A stretch of 64,000 nt of DNA from Daldinia sp. FL1419 (taxonomy: Eukaryota; Ascomycota; Sordariomycetes; Xylariales; Hypoxylaceae): assembly GCA_025201765.1 (NCBI GenBank), contig MU623419.1, forward strand, positions 1 through 64,000, read 5' to 3'. A program made the position numbers and the translations under genes. A model generated the notes under the pieces. That model saw nothing but the letters and a program-made list of their open reading frames with translations, was not told where the DNA came from and did no database searches. How positions within the stretch are numbered: the first letter of the stretch is position 1; each line of letters starts with the position of its first letter. Below, in pieces: positions 46,301 to 55,500 of this stretch.

Positions 46301-46415
46301 CCTGAAATGCGTCTCAGATGTGGATAATGCCGGTACGACAACTCCAGGGCAGAAGAGGAAAGCAGAAGAGGAACCCGATGGCTCTAGTGCCTCGAGGCCT
46401 AGACTAATAGAGTAA
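43383..46415 (+). CDS. Large 2-oxoglutarate/Fe(II)-dependent oxygenase (prolyl-4-hydroxylase-like domain)
   Basis: Five exons: 43383-43730, 43821-44708, 44763-45118, 45169-45405 and 45464-46415; 926 residues. Introns are 90, 54, 50 and 58 bp. The second is a GC-AG intron (GCAAGT donor). The oxygenase core at about residues 95-260 carries H180 and D182 (FKRHKDSEK), distal H238 (DVTHEIKPL) and the 2-oxoglutarate-binding R248 (SGYRLVLTYN), so the catalytic set is complete. N-terminal 70 residues are polar. The C-terminal 600 residues are helical with no domain I can name, plus a Cys pair motif (CYENCADCRVL), and end in a KRKAEEE basic/acidic tail that could be a nuclear signal. Such long versions are common in moulds; substrate unknown. 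Confidence 0.88.
43777..43804. repeat. 8-bp repeat in intron 1 of the oxygenase gene
   Basis: GTTATATC occurs three times in tandem plus a partial copy, between donor (43731) and acceptor (43820). It accounts for much of the extra length of this 90-bp intron. Confidence 0.85.
44709..44762 (+). other. GC-AG intron
   Basis: The donor is GCAAGT and the acceptor TTTGTTTAG, with a TGCTAAT branch site. Removing it joins Tyr-His-Asp-Thr to Val-Val-Val-Ile-Val-Pro in frame, the expected hydrophobic strand of this family. No GT donor nearby yields the same frame. Confidence 0.75.
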
Positions 46416-46854
46416 CCTATCCCCTACGTTTCTGCTGAATGCATCCGGGTATATGAGATGGCCAGGCCTACCATTTTACCTCGGATCTATGTGTAAGAGG
46501 CGTTGTATAAGGTTCTGTGGGACTATTAAGGATCCTATATTCTAAGCACTAGGTTAAGGAATTGGACCGAGACTGAGTCATAGATTTGGAATTAGACACG
46601 CATTAAACAAGAAATTAATATCAAGAGCTGCTCATACAGCCTATTTGGTACGTCAATCTTCAGTATCAGTAAGACAAATGCCGGCTTGAAGTGATAAAAT
46701 AGTATTAATTGGATATCTCAACACCATGAGCCGTCCCAAACGCCCCAATTCCATGCTGATGTCCCATGGGGGTATTAAGTATCATGCCTAGTATAAACAT
46801 AAAGCATCGCTCATAAACGTCTAAACAATTCACTCGTTAAACCCGAATTCCATC
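46416..46854. other. Convergent intergenic region
   Basis: Only 3' regions of the oxygenase gene and the minus-strand gene ending at 46855. Nothing else seen. Confidence 0.5.
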
Positions 46855-47454
46855 TCAATTCAAGCCTCCAAAAGCGCGGTCTAGCTCCTCGCCTTGGTCA
46901 ACTGCCATCTCGCTAATGCCTGCCGTCGCGCCGTTGTTGCGATCTGCGATGCTCATCTCCGCCATCTCGCCTGTGATATCGGCCTCCGCGGCGTGACTAC
47001 CGCTCTTCTCCGGCTCGAGTAGTCGCGCGTCGCTGTCTAGCCAGCCGGGCGCAACACGCCGCTTCTCAGCGAGTTCGCGGCTGTGGATATGTTCTTGTAG
47101 GTCCCATAACGTGCGCTCGGCAGCCTCTTGCACGCGCGTGATGTGTTCTTGCAGCGCGCGACACGAGGCGATGATGTCGTCTGGATGTGCGGCGTGGCCC
47201 GACTGCGCGACTACGTATTTCACTTTTGTGTCGCTGGCGCCGGTTACGCCGCTTGCGGGAGGTGGCAAAGCTGAGGGCATGGTTTTGTAGGTGTAGGGGA
47301 GGGTGGTGGCGGTTGGGAGGGAGACAAAGGGGGAGACGGTCAGGGGGACCTGCGCGAGGAGAGGGTGTGTGCCTGGATGCGACGTGTGTTAGTTGATGGT
47401 GATAGGAATGGTCATAGACGGGGGTTACTTACGGTCGTCGCGCATTGTGACCAT
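46855..47454 (-). CDS. Small conserved-looking protein of unknown function
   Basis: Two exons, 47433-47454 and 46855-47372, around a 60-bp intron (GTAAGT..ATCCAG); 179 residues from ATG 47454 or 176 from ATG 47445. The first exon encodes only MVTMRDD and one base of an Arg codon. The joined N-terminus reads RTHPLLAQVPLTVSPFV. A helical middle (DIIASCRALQEHITRVQEAAERTLWDLQ) looks like a coiled coil, followed by RELAEKRRVAPGWLD, then an acidic, Ala/Gly/Met-containing tail. No membrane span or secretion signal. It may be a small subunit of a larger complex. Transcribed head-to-head with the ICln gene. Confidence 0.8.
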
Positions 47455-47906
47455 GGTGCAATTGGTGCACTTTTAACTGTGACAATTTGTGTAAGAAGGT
47501 TTCTAAGTTGATAATGCTCCCTGGCCGTCGAAAGCTGAAAAGAAAAGGAGTTGTCCGTTTGTTATATAGGTACCTACCTTGGTTAGGTAAGTTATTAGAC
47601 TTGACATGTGAGTTAAGGTTGAAAGTATCGAGGTCGCTGACGGTCGCTGGCAGCTGCCGGTGACGTCCGCGTATGACGTGAGATATCGATAAGCGATAAG
47701 CCCCTCTATTCCCCAATTTCTCGATTAAATAAACCAATTAATAATTCAAGACCATCGTTGCGTTGCGCGTCTTCGACCGAGTATTCAACTCTATTTTCGC
47801 GTGTTTCATTTATCGCCTCGGAATATATTGATCCAACACGCGGCCAGCGTTAGATAAGAAACTCGACACACGTATATTTATATTTATACCGGGAATTCTA
47901 TTCGTC
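47455..47906. promoter_or_regulatory. Bidirectional promoter with CRE-like and GATA motifs
   Basis: The 452 bp between two divergent ATGs. TGACGT occurs at 47661-47666 and 47674-47679 (half-sites for ATF/CREB-type bZIP factors), and GATAAG at 47688-47693 and 47695-47700 (GATA-factor core). A GGTACCTACC block lies near 47571. Factor binding is inferred from motif clustering only. Confidence 0.45.
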
Positions 47907-48936
47907 ATGTTGCCTCCGACCGTAATTAGGACTTGCCCTTCGGCGGACAACGACTTCCAGCCTTTAAGTGAATATCAAGCTCAGACCCCGGATACCTTTT
48001 TCGATGGGAAGCCGATTCTCTACTACCACGACGAAAACGTCAAGGCGTGGGTTTCAAAAGAGCAATGCGAAACTCTATACATCTTTTCAAAAGCTTCCGA
48101 GGACGGTCTTACGCCTCTAAATCCGAGTCCACCGGAAAGTCATGCACTCGAGAATGACGGGGGAAAGCATTTATTTGAAGAGAAGGTTGAAGTATTTGTT
48201 GCATCAAAGTAATTAGCTTCAAACAAAATATCGCAGTAAGATAGCTGACGTGTTCTATAGCAACCTGACACTATTCTCTCACAAGAGTGGAACTGGTATC
48301 CAGATTCCTTACCCAGCTATTACACTCCACGCCATCAAGAATTTCCGCCATCTTGAGAAGCCAGACGATGGTTCATCAAAATTTATTGGAGTATACATGC
48401 AACTTGAGTTTTCTAATCAGGGTGGGGAAGATGACGAATTCTCCGATCCCATCGAGCTCACACTTGTCCCATACAAGGCCCTGCCGAATGGGCAATCCGC
48501 AACGGAGGCCCCAGTTATTGACCCTTTGAACAGCGAGCGCGCTACTGCGCTATTTCACCAGGTTTCGGCGTGCTCAAACCTCCACCCCGATCCCCATGAG
48601 GAGGAAGAGGAAGAAGAAGGGGGGGATGAATTTGACCGGATTGTGTTCGAGAGCAATGCAGAGGGAGAAGCGATAGAAGGACTACCGGGTGCTTTCAGGG
48701 GGGATCTGAACGGTGGTCTACCGCCTCCGATGCCGGGAAGCTCTGGCTGGATTACGGCCGACAACGTCAGCCAATACTTCGACGAGGAGGGTAATTGGAT
48801 TGGAGGAGAGGGCGCTAGCGGCGAACTAGGGGGCGGCGCCGGCCGTGTCCGAGATCGTGCTGAAGTAGATCAAGATGGCATGGATGGGGTAGAAAATGGC
48901 GACGGTACCGACTCAAAACGCCCGCGAACCGAATAA
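47907..48936 (+). CDS. ICln / Lot5-family protein (Voldacs domain)
   Basis: Two exons, 47907-48208 and 48261-48936, around a 52-bp intron (GTAATT..CTATAG); 325 residues. The N-terminal 190 residues form the PH-like ICln fold: PDTFFDGKPILYY, TLYIFSKA, LTLFSHKSGTGIQIPYPAITLHAI. Acidic segments follow, including a run of seven Glu (DPHEEEEEEEGGDEFD). In animals ICln (pICln) chaperones Sm proteins during snRNP assembly and was first described as a chloride-conductance regulator; fungal members are thought to act in Sm assembly. The C-terminal GWITADNVSQYFDEEGNW segment is acidic and ends in a basic KRPRTE, a possible nuclear signal. Confidence 0.9.
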
Positions 48937-49461
48937 GCGAGTTGTATATGAGGACTAAGCACCCGGCCCTCCGAATTTAATCGAGTAGTCGGGACGATCC
49001 GGAGTTCGTGTTATATGGTACGGATCTCGAGCACATGTATAATCGCTTAGTGCATTCGATCCATAGCATATGATGTTAAACAGAGCTTCATACCTTGGTA
49101 AGTTTTACCGCTCACTGCGCCTTTCGCTAAAATTGGAGTATTGATGTGCCATAAAGCTACGATATACGGGTCAACACCCCTTTAAAATTTGATTAATATA
49201 TAATCTAGTCACAAAATTTCATGAGGAAGAATATATTGTCCAGTTACTATGGTATACTCTAACGTACCGCTTAGATCTAAAAGCTACCCAAGGATCAATA
49301 CTCTGAAATTTTGAATATTTATTATATTGGATTCCCCTAACCCCGACCCAGATACATAACAGGAGATATATAATATACGACGAATGTTAGGGATATCAGC
49401 GTACTGTGTTTATATGGGAAATGATTTCAAGGAGTGGTGTACAAAGCTGCCACGCCAATTT
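48937..49461. other. Convergent intergenic region
   Basis: AT-rich 3' regions of the ICln gene and of the minus-strand gene ending at 49462. Nothing else seen. Confidence 0.5.
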
Positions 49462-52428
49462 TTAACCCTTTAAGAACCCTTTTGCATCATACAAACTTTC
49501 GACACTCGACCGCTTGGCCGCTACCTCTTCGCGACTAAGCTTCGTGGCATGCGTCATGAGCTGACTGGAGTGCTTGATGGCGCTTGCGCCGATGTTGCTC
49601 CCCGTTTTCGGGTCAAGCCCCTGTATTACTACCGTGCCTCGACGACCTCGACTTCTTCCGGCGCTGCTTCTTTGTAAAGGACTGGCTTGCTTCACGTCGC
49701 TATTGCCTATTGAACTGGCATTTCCGACGATAGTTCCACTTCCTGCACTCGACTGCGAGAGTCTATTACTATTATTGCTCAATTCCCCTCCTAGCGCGAG
49801 ATAGTTCCTCACGCCGCTGTTCTGCCGCCCGGGACTAAAGCCGCCCCCTCGCATCCCGACAACGGTTGAACTGGCCACGCTGATGTCGCTCATGGTGCTC
49901 ATCTGGCTATTCATGCGCCGCAACTCGGTTATCGCGGTTGACATGCGCACCGTCTTGCTGCGCTTTACAGTCTGCGAACGCAGGGGAGGGACTTGGTCTT
50001 CGTCTTGCGAGTATATGGATCCGTCCGAGGGCATGCTGCGACGCGGTTGAGGCGGTGATGTAGGTACCCATGTTACGGACTCATGGTTGAAGTGACGCGG
50101 CGAACTAGGTGCTTCGTTGGATTGTCCGTAGTTCGGGATACGGAAATTGATGCGGGAGTTGCGACCGACGGTAGAAATTGAGCGCGAGAGTTTCTCGGGC
50201 GAAGGATCGGACTTTTCGGGACCGGGTGTATCGTAGCTGTATATATAGCTGTCGTATACGGATGATAACCCGGCTTCGGATATTACGGGGCTAGAGGGGC
50301 GTTCGCGGTTGGCGAATGTGGGGGAATTGATTATGGATCTGGGGGAAGGTAAGACTCTCCTTCGCGAGGGAGAGGGTGTGGGAGTCTTGAGGGAGTCGCT
50401 TTCTTGGGATATGGTTCTGTGTGTGGGACTCTGCGGGTCTGAGAGCTTGCGAGGTAATTGAGCTGGGAGCGGAGAAAAGACCTTGGATAGACGAGCGGGG
50501 TTTGTTGGAGGTAATGTCGGTATGGTGAATGGGTCGTCGTCGTTCTCGTCGGAAGATGGGAGTGTGAATGAGAATTTACGTCTGGGCGGGTCGCCGCTTG
50601 CCGTGTTTGGCTGTGGGGATGGTTGCAGTGCGGGTAATTTCTCGGGCGAGACGACCCCCAAGGTTCCCCTACGAATTCGTAGGGGAAGGGGTACTTCATC
50701 TTCCTTGATGCGAGACCCCGGGCCTCCCCGTGGGCCCGCTTCGGGGTTTCCGGTTTGGGAGAGAACCTCGTAACTAGAGAGGACTTTGCTAGGAGGACGC
50801 CTTTCCACGCTACCTTCGAGTCTGGGGTCGACTGGTGGGCTGCGGATGGATGATTCTTCCATGCTGTATAGTGTTGACAAAGCGGAAGATAGGGTGCTGC
50901 CGTTTGAGAATGGACGAGCCAGTTGACTCGTTTGGGAGCTAGGGGAAGGCTCGTTTGATCGGACGGCACGGCTTGGGCTCGATAAAGCAGTTTGTACGTT
51001 TTGGAACGACTCCCTCTTGGACACAACGAGGCTATCTGGCTCTGATAGCATTGAAATTTGTGACATTCGCGATACGTGGGATTGCTGTCGCGAGTGGCCT
51101 GGAGTTCGCATTTGTCGTTGGGATAGCTGTAGCTTTGGAGTAGATCCTTCTAACTCGGCGTATGAGAGTGTTGCCGGCGCGCTCTTGTGGCTCTTGACGG
51201 GACTGACATCCCCTCCGTCGCCTTGATCGGGAGTCACGTAGCTGAGGTCTACGTATCCATAGTAATTCCCTTGGTTCGCTCCATTAATGGGCCTTCCAGG
51301 GGTATACGGAGGGACCATGAGAGTCTGCCGCCGCGTACTTCTATTTCCATCTTGTAATCTCTCAGCAGTCATGCGCAGGATCTCCGTCAGTTCCGTGTCC
51401 GTTGCGCTGTGCTTTATTATCGGCTGTTTCTGTGGCTGTTGCCCCTGCGGCACACTAATAGGAGCTGGTAGACGTGCTCCACCGGCTAGTTGCTGTGCGG
51501 CTTGGAATGAAACCCTGTTGCGGTATCGTGGGTTATGGATGATATCCGGTGGTGATTTTGATGGGCTGCTATTAGAGACGGACACGGGGCTAGGGTTGTT
51601 CGACGGCCCGTATGTCTTCTGCGGGCTGGTGTACAACTGAGATTGGTGTTGGCTCTGACGTGGAGTTGCTGTGTACCCGGTGAAGTTGGCGTCTTGAGGC
51701 GCGTCGCTCATTCTCTGTTCGTCGTTGTCATCAACAGGAGTGCTGAGTTGCTCTTCCGTTCCTCCCTCAGTGTACGGTAGAGTAGGGCTCTTTTCTCCTA
51801 TGCCGCTCCTTGTTGAGAGACGACTCAAGGAACGGCCCAAACCACCGTCGAACCAGCTCACCTTCCTCTTGTGCTTCTGCTTGGCCCTCCTTGGAGACGT
51901 CATAGTTGGGCCGTGAAGCGCGTCCTCATCGATCCACGAAGTCTTTCTTCGGTGTTGGTACATATCGTAACCGCGCTCCTTCTCCGGTGACCGAACTTTC
52001 TGCGTATCTACACTACCTCTACCGCTTCCTTCTCCACCAGTAAGACTCCCTGGACGCGTTCGAGAGGGGGAATTTACGTTCAAGCTCGAGCGCCTACTCT
52101 TGCTCTCTTCCATGCCGACTTCATCGTCCTTGTCCATCATGGCGGCCACCTGTTCACCGATAATACTCTTCTTTCGTAGTCGCCGCGGGCCAGAGTCGTT
52201 CGTTAACATGTCTCCGGATTCAACTGCGACTTCTGGGAAAGCTGATACGCGGCGCCGGTCTTGTTTCTTAGCTAGTTTGATAAGTAGAGGTGCTAGTGCT
52301 GCGAAGAGTATCACAGCCCCGGCGATTGCGATGCCGGCTATAGCTCCCGTGGAAAGGACCATCTCGGTACCGGCCTCTTTTGCCGCTATAGTAGAGGCGG
52401 TATTTCGATTTTTGATATACGAAGACAT
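49462..52428 (-). CDS. Single-span membrane protein with very long disordered cytoplasmic tail
   Basis: Intronless, 988 residues. A single hydrophobic helix at residues 27-51 (GAIAGIAIAGAVILFAALAPLLI) is followed by KLAKKQDRRR, so the N-terminus faces out or lumenal and about 930 residues are cytoplasmic. The tail is Ser/Pro/Arg-rich with dozens of S/T-P and RxxS sites, suggesting heavy phosphorylation. Short conserved-looking islands include RRKTSWIDEDALHGP, RKVSWFDGGLGR, SYIYSYDTPGP and VRMSTAITELRRMNSQ. No enzyme domain. The layout resembles fungal cell-cortex or polarity membrane proteins, but I do not recognise it. Met23 (MVLSTG) is an alternative start. Confidence 0.87.
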   Translation of the reverse strand: MSSYIKNRNTASTIAAKEAGTEMVLSTGAIAGIAIAGAVILFAALAPLLIKLAKKQDRRRVSAFPEVAVESGDMLTNDSGPRRLRKKSIIGEQVAAMMDKDDEVGMEESKSRRSSLNVNSPSRTRPGSLTGGEGSGRGSVDTQKVRSPEKERGYDMYQHRRKTSWIDEDALHGPTMTSPRRAKQKHKRKVSWFDGGLGRSLSRLSTRSGIGEKSPTLPYTEGGTEEQLSTPVDDNDEQRMSDAPQDANFTGYTATPRQSQHQSQLYTSPQKTYGPSNNPSPVSVSNSSPSKSPPDIIHNPRYRNRVSFQAAQQLAGGARLPAPISVPQGQQPQKQPIIKHSATDTELTEILRMTAERLQDGNRSTRRQTLMVPPYTPGRPINGANQGNYYGYVDLSYVTPDQGDGGDVSPVKSHKSAPATLSYAELEGSTPKLQLSQRQMRTPGHSRQQSHVSRMSQISMLSEPDSLVVSKRESFQNVQTALSSPSRAVRSNEPSPSSQTSQLARPFSNGSTLSSALSTLYSMEESSIRSPPVDPRLEGSVERRPPSKVLSSYEVLSQTGNPEAGPRGGPGSRIKEDEVPLPLRIRRGTLGVVSPEKLPALQPSPQPNTASGDPPRRKFSFTLPSSDENDDDPFTIPTLPPTNPARLSKVFSPLPAQLPRKLSDPQSPTHRTISQESDSLKTPTPSPSRRRVLPSPRSIINSPTFANRERPSSPVISEAGLSSVYDSYIYSYDTPGPEKSDPSPEKLSRSISTVGRNSRINFRIPNYGQSNEAPSSPRHFNHESVTWVPTSPPQPRRSMPSDGSIYSQDEDQVPPLRSQTVKRSKTVRMSTAITELRRMNSQMSTMSDISVASSTVVGMRGGGFSPGRQNSGVRNYLALGGELSNNSNRLSQSSAGSGTIVGNASSIGNSDVKQASPLQRSSAGRSRGRRGTVVIQGLDPKTGSNIGASAIKHSSQLMTHATKLSREEVAAKRSSVESLYDAKGFLKG

Positions 52429-53659
52429 TTTTTTGGTATCGAAGACACTGTAAGACCTAGACTGACTTCGTAAGGACGTGCTCGGTTACCCCTGAGTTGC
52501 ATTCGTACTTCTCTCGCGCGTTATTCATTCACGCATCGGCTGTCGGGTTAGTAGGTCGTATCGAAGCTCCTATAGAAGTTACATGGAAACAGGATAATCT
52601 TCATGATTCGGGGCAGGGCATATTCATTGGAGAAGAAGATTGCACTCACAAGCAGCGAGCAAGAGCGGTTCAAGACGAAGTCATCCCATAGCAAAACAAA
52701 ACACAAATCAAAATCTTCATGCCCCATCTCAAACATCTACGGGTCATATAATGCCTCGAGAATCTCGGAATGCGTCATGTCGAGCCCCAAATGCACTGCT
52801 GGAATGCGTTGCTATCAGAGTCTGGCGTGTTGCGTGGGCTGTGAGGGAAATGCGCGCATTCCAAACAACATTAAGCTCTATCCCTTGGCTTACAAGACAA
52901 AGGCACTTGCCCGTAGACGGGAAAAATAATTAATGGTAATACACGCATTCTACAGTAAATTACCACGAAGTCTTAATATTAAGATAGACCACGTTTGATT
53001 TGATTCTGATGCCAGACTGAGAATAGCTATATAGGTACCTACCTAGGTACCTAGGTAGGTAGGCAAGATGGTCTACTTACTTGAGCCAAGCTGGTCATAA
53101 AAACTACCAAAAATATAGTCACGGAAACTGATACACAACGTCGAGGACATAACGAATGAATTACTCGAGAGCACCTGTGATAGTCTGATTCATTTCATTG
53201 TCTTGAGATGGCTTATCGATGGGTATAAAACTTAAGGCTAAGGGACATTGAAAAGATCTCTTGCCAGAAGAGATGCATTCCGAAAATGCAACGAGTTACC
53301 TTTAATACGCCAGCTTGTATGCTTCAAATCAGACCACTTAGACTCACTGTCCCTACAGTCAAGTCGATGAACGCCGAAATATGAACCCCATATGCAATAT
53401 CATTTTCAGTCAGGCATCGGAATTTGCATTGGGTGGTAAGATTGAATGCAATCGTATTTGCGTCAATGCCCTCCTCTCTAACTCATCGCATATGTCGTGC
53501 TTTTCCACAAGGAACCTCCCCAATGTACTTTTTAAAAAGTCTCTGGGTGAAATCGAATCAGACCCTGAAACATGATGCAAAAATTCATCGCCAGTCCATA
53601 ATAGCGAACAAGTATTTCCACCGAAACGAATATAAAAGAACGGATGACTTGATTGATCT
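52429..53659. other. Intergenic spacer
   Basis: Promoter of the single-span protein gene and 3' region of the DUF1996 gene. A GGTACCTACCTAGG palindromic block lies at about 53033-53063. No gene seen. Confidence 0.45.
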
Positions 53660-55500
53660 CTAAGATCTTCGTCCATGGTGTCCGTGCTGCAATGCGTGCC
53701 TGCCGTAGAATCTTCGCGGCTGCACTGACGGAGATTCGACTGTCACAGTCGTGATAGCGTCCTCAGTGACGTATACGACTGGCTCTTTCCAAATAACAAC
53801 TTCGACTAGGGAGCCACGCGTAACAGTCTCCGTCTTAACCACCTCGTAGGACACGCCAGGTTCAGAGGTAGCTACTGGGGCCGAAGTTGGCGGAGGAGGC
53901 GTAGAGCTCGTAATCGAAGACGGCACTGCAAGGGCGCCAAAGCCCTGAGACGATGAAGCCGACGCGACGGGTACAGCAGCGCTGGTGCTTGTTACAACGC
54001 TCGAGGGGGTAAATTCTGGGATGCTAGAGGATGTAGTGGCCGATGAAGAGCCACCACCGAATATGCCACCAAGCAGACTGGTTGCGGCGGAAATGTACGA
54101 GTTTGCAGCGTCGATGCCAGGAGTAGCGGATTGGGGACCAGCCTGGATCTGGATGTTTCCAGGGAGGTTTGCAAGGTTACGAGCAGAACCATCCTCTTGA
54201 GCTAGTACCGGAGGAACGTCGAATTTGCAATCATTTTGTTCCTCGTCGGTCTGGAGGGGTCCATTTTCCACGAAGAGCTGGCAGTCACGAATGTTACCGG
54301 AGTCGTTTGTGCAAGTGTCAATAGCTTTTTGCAAGAAATCGACATCCCAGCCAGTCATGAAATCACCATGATAACCGAAACCTGCCAGCACATATTAGTG
54401 TCATGATACATATTTCCAAGCAATCTACTTACCAGTTGGGTCACCGTTGGACACAACGAATTGTCCGTTGCGACCTTTGAATTGCTTGTTGCCAGTGTCC
54501 CAAATAGTCTCGTAGAACAGGGTAACCAACCGCTTGGGGTGGGATTCGGGGCAGTCGCCATTTCCGACCAAGCTGGGATACGCCATATGACTCTTGTGGT
54601 CCTTGGCTGTGATATCACCGTTCCAGCAAGATGGAAACATCAACTCAATGCGGATACCATCGGGGCAGTTTGCGTCAAGGAACTCCTTATCGGGCATGTA
54701 GTGACGGAGTAGCGATCCCTCGGGCGCCTTTTTGTAGTCCATACAGTTGAACCCGATTGCGCGTTGCTCAAGGTCACTCTGGCTAGTCTGCTTGAGAGCA
54801 GCCCAATCAGACTGAGGAGGGTCGGGAGACTTGGGATCTCCAACAGTGTAGTCTCGACGATAGTTGCTTCCGGCAACCACCTGGAAGCCGGGCGGGAAAG
54901 CCGTAACGTTGTCTCCTCGCAGAAGATAGTATCTATGCTACATATTAGCCCCTATTGCAGCGTAGGGCACACCTCGTAAAGAGGTAGACTGGCATAAAAC
55001 AGGCTATCTTTCAAATAGCGCATCCAGAAATGTGCATAATTAAAGCAAAGTAACTAGACCACATGGGAACAAAAGATAAAACATCACTTACGCAAGCATT
55101 CCTCCAACCTGGGGGACAATCTCAAACTCTTTGGTCTCGCTATCCTGGAAGTAGAGAGCAGGGGTCCAATATGCCGATTTGTCTTGCTTTACAGCACATG
55201 AGCTGCAGCTTCCTTGCATAAGCTCATCGTAAGTAGCGCTGAGCGAAAAGCCTATAGACATGGTCAATAAACATTGCCCGAATCCATCACAGGACAAATA
55301 AGCTGGCGCTTTAGCAAATACGATAAAAACTTACCGGAAGAGCCGTGGACAGTATGGATATGGGGAGATATCACACCCGCATCCATGATTGGGTCAATAC
55401 GAGCTAGACCTGTGCGACCATGGCACTCCATGCGCCAGAAAGCAGACACATCTCCAATGGTGCTTAGGAGGAAGAAGGCAGAGAGAGCTTTAGACGCCAT
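53660..55500 (-). CDS. Secreted DUF1996 protein with Ser/Thr-rich tail
   Basis: Four exons: 55335-55500, 55092-55251, 54433-54932 and 53660-54381; introns 83, 159 and 51 bp; 515 residues. Signal peptide 1-20 (ending GDVSA), then the DUF1996 start FWRMECHGRTGLARIDPI. Family motifs seen are SPHIHTVHG, SCSSCAVKQDKSAYWTPALYF, YYLLRGDNVTAFPPGF, FPSCWNGDI, HMAYP, CPESHPKRLVTLFYE and GYHGDFMTGWD, covering about residues 21-320. Conserved His, Cys, Asp and Glu suggest an extracellular carbohydrate-active or metal-binding role, unproven for the family. The rest is Ser/Thr/Pro-rich and ends in a basic, His-rich tail (GRHALQHGHHGRRS) instead of a WSC domain or GPI signal. Confidence 0.92.

Noticed and set aside
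46855..47454. Assignment as a Mediator, kinetochore or BLOC-1 subunit
   Set aside because: Small coiled-coil proteins of many complexes look alike; no diagnostic motif seen.
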